Of a DNA stretch of 64,000 nt, positions 1 to 8,804 are shown piece by piece. The notes under the pieces were generated by a model. That model did not search any database. It saw nothing but the letters and a program-made list of their open reading frames with translations, and was not told the DNA's origin. Both the position numbers and the translations under genes were made by a program. This DNA comes from Oscillospiraceae bacterium (GTDB lineage Bacteria > Bacillota > Clostridia > Oscillospirales > Acutalibacteraceae). The DNA is taken from the NCBI GenBank assembly GCA_015065925.1, contig SVPL01000004.1, positions 1 through 64,000 of the forward strand, written 5' to 3'. Position 1 is the stretch's first letter. Every line of letters starts with the position of its first letter.

Positions 1-406
1 CGTAGAAGGCGCTGCATCCCACGTCGATTTCTACACAATCGGCGCACATACCGCACTCCTCGCACCATTCGCCCACATCAAAATAGCATTGGTCACAACC
101 GGTACAGTGGGTACCTTTTTCAATAGCGCACTCCAGACACATATTGTCGCCGATTTCCTCGGTGGAGCAGCCGTCGCAGATTTCAGAGCCTGAGCAATCG
201 GTACAAACGCCGCACTCAATACACAGAGCAACGCAGGCATCACATTTGTAACATTCACTGCAATAGGGTGAGCCGTCTATCAAGTCTTCACAATCGGGGC
301 ATCTATGTGCCGCAAATGCCGTAAAGGTGGAAAGGGGAAGCATCCCCACCACCATAACAAACGCAAGGAATATACTTAAAGTCTTTTTAAAAACCTTATT
401 TTTCAT
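1..406 (-). CDS. Secreted Cys-rich (multiple CxxC) protein, truncated by the window edge
   Basis: Hand translation of the minus strand from ATG at 406..404: MKNKVFKKTLSIFLAFVMVVGMLPLSTFTAFAAHRCPDCEDLIDGSPYCSECYKCDACVALCIECGVCTDC...; signal peptide, then >20 Cys in ~100 residues. Open to position 1, so missing from the ORF track; the listed ORF 31..258 is a wrong frame of the same DNA. Confidence 0.8.
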   Translation of the reverse strand, partial: MKNKVFKKTLSIFLAFVMVVGMLPLSTFTAFAAHRCPDCEDLIDGSPYCSECYKCDACVALCIECGVCTDCSGSEICDGCSTEEIGDNMCLECAIEKGTHCTGCDQCYFDVGEWCEECGMCADCVEIDVGCSAFY

Positions 407-454
407 TTTTTCACAGTTCCTCCTTTGGGAGTTTTCGCAATTTTTATGGGTTGT

Positions 455-2089
455 TTATTTTGCTTGCTTTTTCTTTTTTAAAACTATAAAGGTAACAACC
501 GAACCTGCTGCAAGCACTAATACTGCGCCTAAAATAATCCATAAAAGGGCGTTACCGCCGTCCTCCTGGTCAGAGGCTTCGGCGCCTGTTGTTTCGGTAT
601 CGCCTATATCCTCGGTATCGGTAGCTTCATCGGTAGGGATGTCTGTATCTTCGGTATCGTCAGTATTGTTTGTTTCGGTATTATCGGGTTTTTGAGCAGA
701 AGCGGTATTCTTGCTTGTTGTTTCTTCCGCGGGGGTTTGTGTAGTTGAAGTAACCTCGTTGGTTGTTCCCTCGGGGGTAGAAACAGCTTTTTGATAACCG
801 CATACATCACATTTGTTATCCTTATTTGAATCGGTATGGGCAACCTTATCACCAATTAATGAACCGCAGGTGGAATCGGTGCAGACCTTCCAATGGTAGC
901 CTTCATCATTTTTCCAACCCGAGGCGGTATGGGTGTGTCCCTTTTTGGTGGCGGTGAGGGTAACCGAAGCATTAATACTGCCATCGTCAAATCTTTCAAC
1001 AGTTGCAGATTTTCCGTTGATTTTAGCAGTTACATTATCTGCGAATTTATAACCGTCCTTTGGAGTTAAGGCAATTTTAAGTATGTAATTTGTACCGCCT
1101 GCAAAGGTCTCAGTGGTGCCGGGGCTAATAAAGGATGAGGCAGATTTATACCAAGCAATACCGTTTTTGTAAATTCGGGTAGATACGCCGTTTATTCCGT
1201 TATCACTGTAATAGCCTGTTCCGTCAATTTTGTCATAAGAGGGTTTTGCACCGTCGGCGGGGGCAGTAATGTTAAGACTAAGGGAGTCAACCACTCTTTT
1301 GCCGTCACCGGGTACTAAATTGCTAAGAGAAACAATTGCGTGGGTGCTGTCGGTAAGGCTGATGCTTGCGGTAGAGCCGTTAATGGTGCAAGCGGTGTTA
1401 GATGTAAACTTATAGCCTGTTTTTGCGGTAAGATAGTAGGATACCTTATATTTTGCGCCCTCTTTAAATGGGTTGTTTATGGTAATGTTAATACCGTTAG
1501 ACTGATTTGTCCAAGTAACACCGTTTGTGCAGTTGGACACTGTGCCGTATTTTTCGCTGAAATATTGAGCAGTATCAACCTTTGCATAGGTGGGGGTTTT
1601 ATTAATAACGGGATTCACTACATTAAGACTAACCGAAGTAATAGCCTCTGGCGCCTTTGTTGCTGTTAAGGTTGTTTCTACCATAATGCTGCCATCATCA
1701 AATGAATCAACCGTAGCTGATTTACCGTTGATTTTTGCCGTAACATTTGCGGCAAATGAAAAGTTTCCCTTTGCGGTGAGGGTGATTTTTACGGTATAGG
1801 TTTTGTTAGCCTCAAAGGTAGCGGTAGTACCCGGGCTAAAATAAGAGGAAGCGGATTTGTACCAAGCAATACCGTTTTTGAAAATTCGGGTAGAGGTACC
1901 GTGAAGACCGTTATCACTATAATAACCGCGTCCTTCAATTTTATTGTATGAAGGCTTTTCACCTGCCACGGGAGCAGTTACGGTTAAATCAAGAGTGCTG
2001 ATAGTCTCCGCCTTCGCCGCAAAAACCGAGGTGGGCACCATAGATAAAATAAGCATTGCAACCAATAAAACAGATAATAATTTTTTCAT
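455..2089 (-). CDS. Secreted, membrane-anchored surface protein with three Ig-like repeat modules, Thr/Ser/Glu-rich stalk and C-terminal TM + KKKK
   Basis: Signal peptide MKKLLSVLLVAMLILSMVPTSVFA; modules 1 and 3 nearly identical (GYYSDNG..G.STRI.KNGIAWYKSASS); C-term LLWIILGAVLVLAAGSVVTFIVLKKKKQAK. Confidence 0.85.
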   Translation of the reverse strand: MKKLLSVLLVAMLILSMVPTSVFAAKAETISTLDLTVTAPVAGEKPSYNKIEGRGYYSDNGLHGTSTRIFKNGIAWYKSASSYFSPGTTATFEANKTYTVKITLTAKGNFSFAANVTAKINGKSATVDSFDDGSIMVETTLTATKAPEAITSVSLNVVNPVINKTPTYAKVDTAQYFSEKYGTVSNCTNGVTWTNQSNGINITINNPFKEGAKYKVSYYLTAKTGYKFTSNTACTINGSTASISLTDSTHAIVSLSNLVPGDGKRVVDSLSLNITAPADGAKPSYDKIDGTGYYSDNGINGVSTRIYKNGIAWYKSASSFISPGTTETFAGGTNYILKIALTPKDGYKFADNVTAKINGKSATVERFDDGSINASVTLTATKKGHTHTASGWKNDEGYHWKVCTDSTCGSLIGDKVAHTDSNKDNKCDVCGYQKAVSTPEGTTNEVTSTTQTPAEETTSKNTASAQKPDNTETNNTDDTEDTDIPTDEATDTEDIGDTETTGAEASDQEDGGNALLWIILGAVLVLAAGSVVTFIVLKKKKQAK

Positions 2090-2118
2090 AACATTTAATC
2101 TCCTTTTAATAATTTTTA

Positions 2119-2424
2119 TTATGCGTTTTTTAAAATTGGCGTGTTAGCTGACACCTGCTTTCCACAGTTAGAGCAATACTGAGCATCGGGAGTGAGTATT
2201 GTGTCACATTCGGGACAGCATTTATGCCTTCTTTTGTAGCGATCAAAAAGGGTATCCAGAGGTAATTTTTCGCCACATTCGGGGCAATCGGAGGCTTTTG
2301 ACCTTACTGTTTTTCCGCATCTTGGACAGACGCGAAGCTTTTTCATAATATTGGGGCCAAAACCAAATCGCTCTAAATTTTTAAATCTAACCTTTTCTGT
2401 CAATGGCATTCGCGCTCCCTTCAT
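2119..2424 (-). CDS. Zinc-ribbon protein (two CxxC pairs per ribbon)
   Basis: CPRCGKTVRSKASDCPECG ... CCPECDTILTPDAQYCSNCGKQ; overlaps the upstream ORF end; true start may be 2409. Confidence 0.7.
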   Translation of the reverse strand: MKGARMPLTEKVRFKNLERFGFGPNIMKKLRVCPRCGKTVRSKASDCPECGEKLPLDTLFDRYKRRHKCCPECDTILTPDAQYCSNCGKQVSANTPILKNA

Positions 2425-2782
2425 AAATTAGCTTTTTTCCGCAGTGGGGACAGGCAGAAGAAATTTTTTCTAACCGTACCCCGCAGTTTTTACAGTATTT
2501 AGGCTCTGCCTCATAGGGGGCACATTCCACGCACTCCAGAACCTCGGCATTATAAACCGCGTCAATCACCCATTTGCCACATTTATGGCATTGGTTAAAG
2601 TGCTTGCTCGCCTCACCCTCCCAAGCGGTGAGTAAAGCGGATTCCTTGCTTTCGCCCCCATAAATTTCCTTGGTTGTGTAAACGTGAGCGTCAGATACAT
2701 CGCAGTAAAACAAAAATCTATATCCGCCGCTGTCTGTAACACATTTGTATTTTGCTGTGTTGTTTTTTGGCATTACCATCAC
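2387..2782 (-). CDS. Zinc-ribbon domain protein
   Basis: CHKCGKWVIDAVYNAEVLECVEC ... YCKNCGVRLEKISSACPHCGKK. Confidence 0.7.
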   Translation of the reverse strand: MMVMPKNNTAKYKCVTDSGGYRFLFYCDVSDAHVYTTKEIYGGESKESALLTAWEGEASKHFNQCHKCGKWVIDAVYNAEVLECVECAPYEAEPKYCKNCGVRLEKISSACPHCGKKLIYEGSANAIDRKG

Positions 2783-2811
2783 TCCTTTTATCAGGTAAAG
2801 TTTTTATAATC

Positions 2812-2840
2812 TTGACTGAATTAAATATTTATAGTATAAT
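2812..2840 (+). promoter_or_regulatory. Sigma-A-type promoter TTGACT-N17-TATAAT
   Basis: TTGACT 2812-2817, 17-bp spacer, TATAAT 2835-2840; intergenic, reading toward the gene at 3020. Confidence 0.6.
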
Positions 2841-2892
2841 GCTAATATAAACCTTACAAGTATAATTTTACTAATATTACCAACAAATTTCG

Positions 2893-2961
2893 CCACACTT
2901 TGGGCAGAAAAAAGTGTGGGTTTTAAGATTTATTTTTAAAAAAGTGTGGGAAAAAGTGTGG
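2893..2961. repeat. Cluster of AAAGTGTGG motifs (three direct, one inverted) upstream of the LuxR-type regulator
   Basis: CCACACTTT 2893-2901; AAAGTGTGG at 2911, 2941 and 2953. Confidence 0.6.
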
Positions 2962-3019
2962 TATAGCTATTAAATTTGTTAAATCAGAGTAGTTTATATT
3001 TTGGCCTAGGAGAAATTCT

Positions 3020-4117
3020 ATGAAAAAATATGTAATTGGAATATTCGCCTTAATGTGGGTAACCTTTGGGCTTTCGGGGTGTACTTCCCCGGGAAAGAAA
3101 TCGGCAAGCTTATCGATTGTTTACTGCGTTGCCACCCTGATTTCTTTATTGCTTTTAATAGGTTGCCTTTGTTTGGTGCGCAAAAATAAAAAATGGTTTG
3201 TATTACTTTTTTCCTCTGTTTTGGTGGTTAATATCGGCTACACCTTTTTATCGGTATCCTCAAATCTGCAAACCGCCCTTCTTGCCAACCGTATATCCTA
3301 TTTGGGTTCGGTATTTTTGCCCTTGGCAATGCTAATGATAATTTTGAAAATCACCAATACCAAATATAAAAAATGGTTTCCGATTTCACTGTTTATACTT
3401 GCTATAATTATATTCCTGATTGCCGCAAGTCCCGGAATATTAAAAATTTACTATAAAGAGGTTTCCTTCCAAATTGTTAACGGTATTTCAAACCTTGTAA
3501 AGGTTTACGGGCCCTTGCATCCCATATATCTTGTGTATTTGTTGGGATATTTCACCGCTATGGTTATGGTTATTATTCGGGCATCCATAAAGAAAACCTT
3601 TGATAACGCCTCCCATGCCATAATTGTTGCAATTGCAGTGCTTGTTAACATTGGAGTATGGTATATTGAGCAGATTACAAAAATTGATTTTGAGTTTCTT
3701 TCGGTATCCTACATAATCAGCGAACTGTTTTTACTGGGCGTTCATATGGTTATAAAGGAAAACCAACGATTGCGGGAGTTGGTAAAACAAAAAGAGGAAG
3801 CTCTTTTGACTATAAATAGCACAGACGAGCCTAAAATCATTGGCACCGTATCGGTTGAAGCTATGGATTTTTTCGCCCGCGGAGCTGAAACTCTGACCTC
3901 GCAAGAGCGCCAAATTTTTGAGGCATATATAAACGGAAAATCCACAAAAGAAATAATGAGCACCCTAAACATAAAAGAAAACACCTTGAAATTCCATAAT
4001 AAAAATCTTTATGGAAAATTAGGTGTATCATCACGAAAACAACTTCTTGAGGTTTATAGAGCAATTAAAGCAGATATGAAAAAAAGCGGAGACAAAGCTA
4101 CCGTGGTTATTAAATAG
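3020..4117 (+). CDS. Membrane-tethered LuxR-family regulator (N-terminal histidine-kinase-type 7TM region + C-terminal HTH)
   Basis: Seven hydrophobic segments in N-terminal ~240 aa; C-term LTSQERQIFEAYINGKSTKEIMSTLNIKENTLKFHNKNLYGKLGVSSRKQLLEV is a LuxR/GerE HTH. Confidence 0.8.
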   Translation: MKKYVIGIFALMWVTFGLSGCTSPGKKSASLSIVYCVATLISLLLLIGCLCLVRKNKKWFVLLFSSVLVVNIGYTFLSVSSNLQTALLANRISYLGSVFLPLAMLMIILKITNTKYKKWFPISLFILAIIIFLIAASPGILKIYYKEVSFQIVNGISNLVKVYGPLHPIYLVYLLGYFTAMVMVIIRASIKKTFDNASHAIIVAIAVLVNIGVWYIEQITKIDFEFLSVSYIISELFLLGVHMVIKENQRLRELVKQKEEALLTINSTDEPKIIGTVSVEAMDFFARGAETLTSQERQIFEAYINGKSTKEIMSTLNIKENTLKFHNKNLYGKLGVSSRKQLLEVYRAIKADMKKSGDKATVVIK

Positions 4118-4183
4118 CAATTATAAAAAGCATTTTTTGATTACAAAATCATAAAATAAAGCAACTTAAATTAAAATAAAACG

Positions 4184-4214
4184 GGGAAGAAGCGATAATT
4201 TTTTGCTTCTTCCC
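4184..4214. terminator. Terminator-like hairpin GGGAAGAAGC...GCTTCTTCCC (recurrent family)
   Basis: 10-bp perfect stem; similar hairpins at 18513, 33801 and 35495. Confidence 0.6.
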
Positions 4215-4289
4215 TATTATTTATTAGGTTTTTATTATTTAATTTGTTGTGTAAATTGGGGTTTGAAGATGAAATTGTATTAAACAGAT

Positions 4290-4398
4290 GTAGGGAACGG
4301 CCAGCGTGCCGTTCCTAAAAAATGTGGTAATTATACGGAACAACACATTGGTTGTTCCCTACAAGTTTGAAAGGCATTTCGCCTTTCAAACTACAATT
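4290..4398. repeat. Interspersed hairpin element (copy A)
   Basis: GTAGGGAACGGCC..GGCCGTTCC-type hairpin, AAAAATGTGGTAATTATACGGAACAACACATTGGTTGTTCCCTAC, then TTTGAAAGGC..GCCTTTCAAA; inverted relative at 23502. Confidence 0.65.
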
Positions 4399-4461
4399 TA
4401 TCTGTTAAATTAATTCTGCATTCACAAAACTATCTCGCAATAAAAACGCTTAGCGTTCAAT

Positions 4462-5064
4462 TTAAGTATGATTGTTTTGTTTGGTTTTAAGTATGGGAGA
4501 GAGTTTTTTATAAATCATAAAGCAAATTACGGCGTCGATAATTCCCTTCGCAAAATTAAAGGGAAGATTGAAAATTACAAGGCACTTTAAAAGGGAATTA
4601 CAGGATGGCAACAAGGCTTGATAGGCGCCTATAATGGCTTCCATTGGCATAAAATTGGTATAAAACGGATATGTTATAAAATAGTTTGTTGCAATACCTA
4701 TTACCGCCATCAAAATGGCACCCGATACCGAGCCTATTAACGCTCCCGTGCGAGTTTTTTTGTATTTGTAGATAAGGCCTGCGCTTCCCACAAAAATTGC
4801 TCCTAAAATAAAGTTGGAAAGCTCACCTACACCCGCCGTTGTTGTGATAAATAGATGAAGCAGATTTTTAACAAAGCAAACCACAATTCCCTGAACGGGG
4901 CCTAAGGCAAAGGCTGTTATAAGTGCGGGTAGCTCCGAAAAATCAAACTTAATAAATCCCGGAATTATAAAGGGTAGTGGAAATTCCAAAATCATTAAAA
5001 TAAATCCAATTGCGCTCATTATTCCCATAACCGTAATGCTTTTTGTGTTTATTGCTTTTTGCAT
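4462..5064 (-). CDS. ribU: ECF transporter S component, riboflavin (RibU-like)
   Basis: MQKAINTKSITVMGIMSAIGFILMILEFPLPFIIPGFIKFDFSELPALI; downstream of an FMN riboswitch. The ORF-track start (5157) lies inside the riboswitch; the Met at 5064 is preferred. Confidence 0.85.
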   Translation of the reverse strand: MQKAINTKSITVMGIMSAIGFILMILEFPLPFIIPGFIKFDFSELPALITAFALGPVQGIVVCFVKNLLHLFITTTAGVGELSNFILGAIFVGSAGLIYKYKKTRTGALIGSVSGAILMAVIGIATNYFITYPFYTNFMPMEAIIGAYQALLPSCNSLLKCLVIFNLPFNFAKGIIDAVICFMIYKKLSPILKTKQNNHT

Positions 5065-5086
5065 TTTTAAATTACCTCCAAAAAAA

Positions 5087-5117
5087 GCCCTGTCTTTTAA
5101 AAATAAAAAGACAGGGC
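5087..5117 (-). terminator. Intrinsic terminator / expression platform of the FMN riboswitch
   Basis: Minus strand: GCCCTGTCTTTT...AAAAGACAGGGC followed by TTTTTT, between aptamer and ribU start. Confidence 0.75.
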
Positions 5118-5145
5118 ATAAGTGTTTTAGTATAATATTAACACT

Positions 5146-5301
5146 TTCTTCTCTCATCCGGACTTTACAGACTATATAAATCTGTTTACCGTCGGTTTTG
5201 GAGTTTCACCAAATCGGCTACGAAAATTTCCGTAGTTCACGGACTTAAAGGCATTTGCCTTATCACCGTCGGTGGGGAATTTCACCCCGCCCCGAAGAAA
5301 T
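5146..5301 (-). promoter_or_regulatory. FMN riboswitch (RFN element)
   Basis: Minus strand: TTCTTCGGGGCGGGGTGAAATTCCCCACCGACGGTGAT...AGTCCGTGAAC...GGTGAAACTCCAAAACCGACGGT...AGTCCGGATGAGAGAAGAAAG matches the RFN consensus blocks. Confidence 0.95.
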
Positions 5302-5344
5302 CTTTTTTACATTATATGATAATCAGTGGCTTTTGTCAACCGTT

Positions 5345-6721
5345 TTACAGCAAATCGGTAAAGGTTGCAACATAACCCAAAATAAATACGGCTAAAACAA
5401 TTACGGGTAAAATGTAGCTAACATAAACTCTCATCCAGTTGGGGAACTTAATGCCCTTACCTGTGTTAGCTTCCTCTTGGAAGTTTTTAAAGCCCCAACC
5501 CTTTTTACGGGTGCAGAAGAACAGGTACACAAGGCAACCCAAGGGAAGAAGGTTGTAGCTTACAATAAAGTCCTCTAAATCCAAAACACCTGTGCCTTCG
5601 CCAAGGGGCTGGAAGCTCGACCAAAGGTTAAAGCCAAGCACACAGGGTATGGAAAGAACGATTATTGCAATTATGTTTACTAAAACTGCCTTTTTGCGGG
5701 ACCAATTAAGTAAATCCATAGCAAAGGAAATAATGTTTTCAAACACCGCAATAAGGGTGGAAAGGGCGGCGAAGCTTAAGAATACAAAGAATAGAGTACC
5801 CCAAATTCTTCCGCCCGTCATTTTTGCAAATATGTTGGGCAGGGTTTCAAAAATAAGTCCGGGGCCTGCACCTGCGTCAACACCAAAGGAGAAGCAGGCG
5901 GGGAATATAATAAGACCAGCCATAAGGGCAACACCCGTATCTAAAAGGGTGATGTTAATGGATTCGGTGAGAAGTGTGCGGTCCTTTCCAACATAGCTAC
6001 CGAAAATAGCCATTGAGCCAATACCTATGGAAAGGGTGAAAAGCGCCTGACTCATTGCGGCATAGATGGCATTAAAAATTCCGTTTTTGGCAAGGTTTTC
6101 AAAATTGGGAACAAGGTAGAAGGCAATTCCTTCTGACGCGCCATCAAGCAAAATACTGTTTATGGATAGCACAACCATAAGCCCAAGCAGACAAACCATC
6201 ATAACCTTTGTTACACGCTCAACCCCCTTTTGAAGTCCAAGACTGCAAATGCCAAAGCCTAAAAGGATGGCAATAACCATCCAGATTATTTGGGGGATGG
6301 GCTCTGCCAACATAGAGTTGTAGGAAGCGGTTATGGCGTCGGAGCTTGCGTTTGCAAAATCGCCCTTTGCCATTTTAAAAACATAAGATAGCATCCAGCC
6401 CGAAACATTGGTGTAGAACATCATAAGCAGATAGTTACCCGCCATACCGAAGTATGACGCAAGATGCCACTTTGTGCCCTCGGGCTCTAGGGTTTTAAAG
6501 CTTGAAGCACAGCTTTTTCGCGAGGCTCTGCCGACGGCAAACTCCATTGTCATAAGGGGAATACCGAAAATTGCCAAAAAGAAAAGATAAATAAGTACAA
6601 ATGCCGCGCCGCCGTACTGACCTGTTATGTAGGGGAATTTCCACACATTGCCAATTCCAATGGCACAACCGGCACTTATAAGCAAGAAACCAAGTCTGGA
6701 GCCGAATTTTTCTCTTGCCAT
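5345..6721 (-). CDS. Neurotransmitter:sodium symporter (NSS/SNF) family transporter
   Basis: MAREKFGSRLGFLLISAGCAIGIGNVWKFPYITGQYGGAAFVLIYLFFL is the NSS signature region. ATG at 6721 follows AAAGGA; ORF track begins at a GTG (6730). Confidence 0.9.
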   Translation of the reverse strand: MAREKFGSRLGFLLISAGCAIGIGNVWKFPYITGQYGGAAFVLIYLFFLAIFGIPLMTMEFAVGRASRKSCASSFKTLEPEGTKWHLASYFGMAGNYLLMMFYTNVSGWMLSYVFKMAKGDFANASSDAITASYNSMLAEPIPQIIWMVIAILLGFGICSLGLQKGVERVTKVMMVCLLGLMVVLSINSILLDGASEGIAFYLVPNFENLAKNGIFNAIYAAMSQALFTLSIGIGSMAIFGSYVGKDRTLLTESINITLLDTGVALMAGLIIFPACFSFGVDAGAGPGLIFETLPNIFAKMTGGRIWGTLFFVFLSFAALSTLIAVFENIISFAMDLLNWSRKKAVLVNIIAIIVLSIPCVLGFNLWSSFQPLGEGTGVLDLEDFIVSYNLLPLGCLVYLFFCTRKKGWGFKNFQEEANTGKGIKFPNWMRVYVSYILPVIVLAVFILGYVATFTDLL

Positions 6722-6785
6722 AAAAAACACATCCTTTAGATTTGAAATTCTTAATAAGTATATCGAAAATTCGGCTCTAAGTCAA

Positions 6786-7604
6786 TCATTTTTTAACTCT
6801 GCGGGATAATAAATTGAAAATTATTGTCCACAGAACGCCCATTAAGGTTACGATAACAACGGTAGTAAAATTAACTGCTGTAATTCCCGTAATATCAAAC
6901 TCGCCCGTTTCAGCGTTTTGCAGCTTAGGAGCAATAAGTAAAATATCGGTAATAAATGCGGCAAGAGCCCCCAAAGAACCTAAAGCCCTTAAATAAAATG
7001 TGGGTTTGGGAAGGTTTTCTTTTTTGGTTCGGGTGAGATTTTCGCCCTCAAAATTTATTGCACTGCTTAAATAAAGGGCGCCCGCTACTGCAATAATAAG
7101 CTCGGGGAGCATATATGTTGCGTTGTAGGCAATGGAGTAAATAAAGGCTTGGGTGTTTGGAATGGAAAGTCCTGCCCACACCGTACAGCCCGAAATAACG
7201 TGGCAGATATACCTTAAAAGGCATACAAGAGCAGTACCCGAAACGATGGAATAGCTTTGTTTTTTGAAAATATTTTTGAAAATGCCGCCAAATCCGCTTA
7301 CTGAGAAGGCGATTATATAATCAAGCAGAATTATTGCAACCGCCGCCGTGGGAGAGGTGGCGTAGGATAGGGTGTTAAGTCCCATTAATAGCTGTAAAAT
7401 ACCGTTTGCAAAGCCTACTCCAAAGCCCCAAACAAGCCCAAAACGATAGGCAATCAAAATGGGTGGGAGCATACTGCATAGGGTTATGCTTCCGCCATAG
7501 GGCAGGTCAAGAAGCTTTAAATAACTTAAAATCAGGGTAAGCGCAAGCAGAACCGCGCTTTCGGTAAGCCTTTTTGTGAAATTTTTTTTGTTGTTTTTCA
7601 ACAT
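6786..7604 (-). CDS. thiT: ECF-type thiamine transporter S component (ThiT-like)
   Basis: Small hydrophobic protein (LLALTLILSYLKLLDLPYGGSITLCSMLPPILIAYRFGLVWG) directly downstream of a TPP riboswitch. Confidence 0.85.
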   Translation of the reverse strand: MLKNNKKNFTKRLTESAVLLALTLILSYLKLLDLPYGGSITLCSMLPPILIAYRFGLVWGFGVGFANGILQLLMGLNTLSYATSPTAAVAIILLDYIIAFSVSGFGGIFKNIFKKQSYSIVSGTALVCLLRYICHVISGCTVWAGLSIPNTQAFIYSIAYNATYMLPELIIAVAGALYLSSAINFEGENLTRTKKENLPKPTFYLRALGSLGALAAFITDILLIAPKLQNAETGEFDITGITAVNFTTVVIVTLMGVLWTIIFNLLSRRVKK

Positions 7605-7639
7605 TCATCATCCTTTAAAAATAAATTATGACAAACAAA

Positions 7640-7668
7640 AACCGCCCTCACATTTAAGTGGGGCGGAA
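7640..7668 (-). terminator. Terminator between TPP aptamer and thiT
   Basis: Minus strand CCGCCCCACTTAAATGTGAGGGCGGTTTTTG. Confidence 0.65.
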
Positions 7669-7745
7669 CTGATAACTGTTAAAGTCAAGCCAAAGTTAAA
7701 GCCTAAGCTCTGCTTTAACCCAAGCGCTTAGAGGCTTGAAAAAAC

Positions 7746-7851
7746 ATCCCTCCGTCGGAATTACCCGAATCAGGTTCCAGAGTTGGGTAGTAAACCCTCT
7801 CAGCCGAATGACAAAAATCCGCGGAATTTTCGTCAAAAACAGCACCCCTTG
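7746..7851 (-). promoter_or_regulatory. TPP (thi-box) riboswitch
   Basis: Minus strand: GGGGTGCTG...CGGCTGAGAGGGT...ACCCAACTCTGGAACCTGATTCGGGTAATTCCGACGGAGGGATG. Confidence 0.95.
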
Positions 7852-7903
7852 TTTTGTTGTCAAGGCAATTATAATACAGCTTTATAAATTTGTCAAGAAA
7901 AAA

Positions 7904-8605
7904 TTATTTTTCTAAATATTCAAGGGGGTCAACCGCTTTGCCGTCCTTCAGAAACTCAAGATGAAGGTGGGGGGCATCCAAGCACTCGTTGCTCACCGTA
8001 CCAAGGGGGCCTAAATTTGTGCCCGATTTTACAATATCGTCCACCTCAACCGCAACCGATTTGTTAAGTCCCGCATAAACGCCAACCATTCCGTTTCCGT
8101 GGTCAATTTTAACGGTGTAGCCCAGTTGAGGATCGTTTACAATTTCGGTTACCTTGCCGTCCCCTGCCGATTTTACAGCGGTACCCTCATCGGCTTTAAT
8201 GTCAATGCCTGTGTGAAGTCGCATATCGTTAAAGGTTACGGAATACTGAAGCTCGGTGGAGCTGAATTTTTTTATAACCTCGCCAACTACGGGAAAAATA
8301 AAATATTTTGCGGTGGGTGTTTCTTCGATTTTTTCCTCTATTGAGCTTACTTTGTTTTCCTCTTTTTGGGTTTTGGAGGATAAATCTTCTCTTTGGTCGG
8401 GAATGTCACTTTGTTCTTTATTAACCGTTGCTTCGTCAGAGGACTGTTCGCTTACGGTTTGGGCTGTGTTGTTGCTTGACAAATCCTTTGGTGGAGTGGA
8501 AACCTTGTCAAGCGCTGACCAAGCCGAAACACCAATTGCTATCATACAAATTCCAAGGGCAACATAAAATCCCTTACCGTTTAAAAATCTGTTAAGTCTG
8601 CTCAT
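7904..8605 (-). CDS. M23 (LytM) peptidase-domain membrane protein, SpoIIQ-like
   Basis: Single N-terminal TM, then FIFPVVGEVIKKFSS...RLHTGIDIKADEGTAVKSAGDGKV...APHLHLEFLKDGKAVDPLEYL; HxxxD and HxH motifs retained. Confidence 0.8.
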   Translation of the reverse strand: MSRLNRFLNGKGFYVALGICMIAIGVSAWSALDKVSTPPKDLSSNNTAQTVSEQSSDEATVNKEQSDIPDQREDLSSKTQKEENKVSSIEEKIEETPTAKYFIFPVVGEVIKKFSSTELQYSVTFNDMRLHTGIDIKADEGTAVKSAGDGKVTEIVNDPQLGYTVKIDHGNGMVGVYAGLNKSVAVEVDDIVKSGTNLGPLGTVSNECLDAPHLHLEFLKDGKAVDPLEYLEK

Positions 8606-8804
8606 ATTTTTTTACCAATCGGCAAAAGCCGTCCTTTCAAAAAATCTTTGTAATTATTTTGAGCAGAAAATAACGGGTTTATTCAAATTTTAAATTTAAA
8701 AATCCTTTTTTGTAAAAGGTGATATTTACAATCTCTTTTTGAATTTTTTAACACTTGCTTTGTAAAAAGAATTGATGTATACTGAATAAAAAGGGGGATT
8801 TTTT

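Noticed and set aside
31-258. 75-aa minus-strand ORF MNVTNVMPALLCVLSAAF...
   Set aside because: Wrong frame; the in-frame alternative gives a signal peptide and regular CxxC pairs.
327-695. 122-aa + strand ORF
   Set aside because: Antisense to the starts/ends of two secreted-protein genes.
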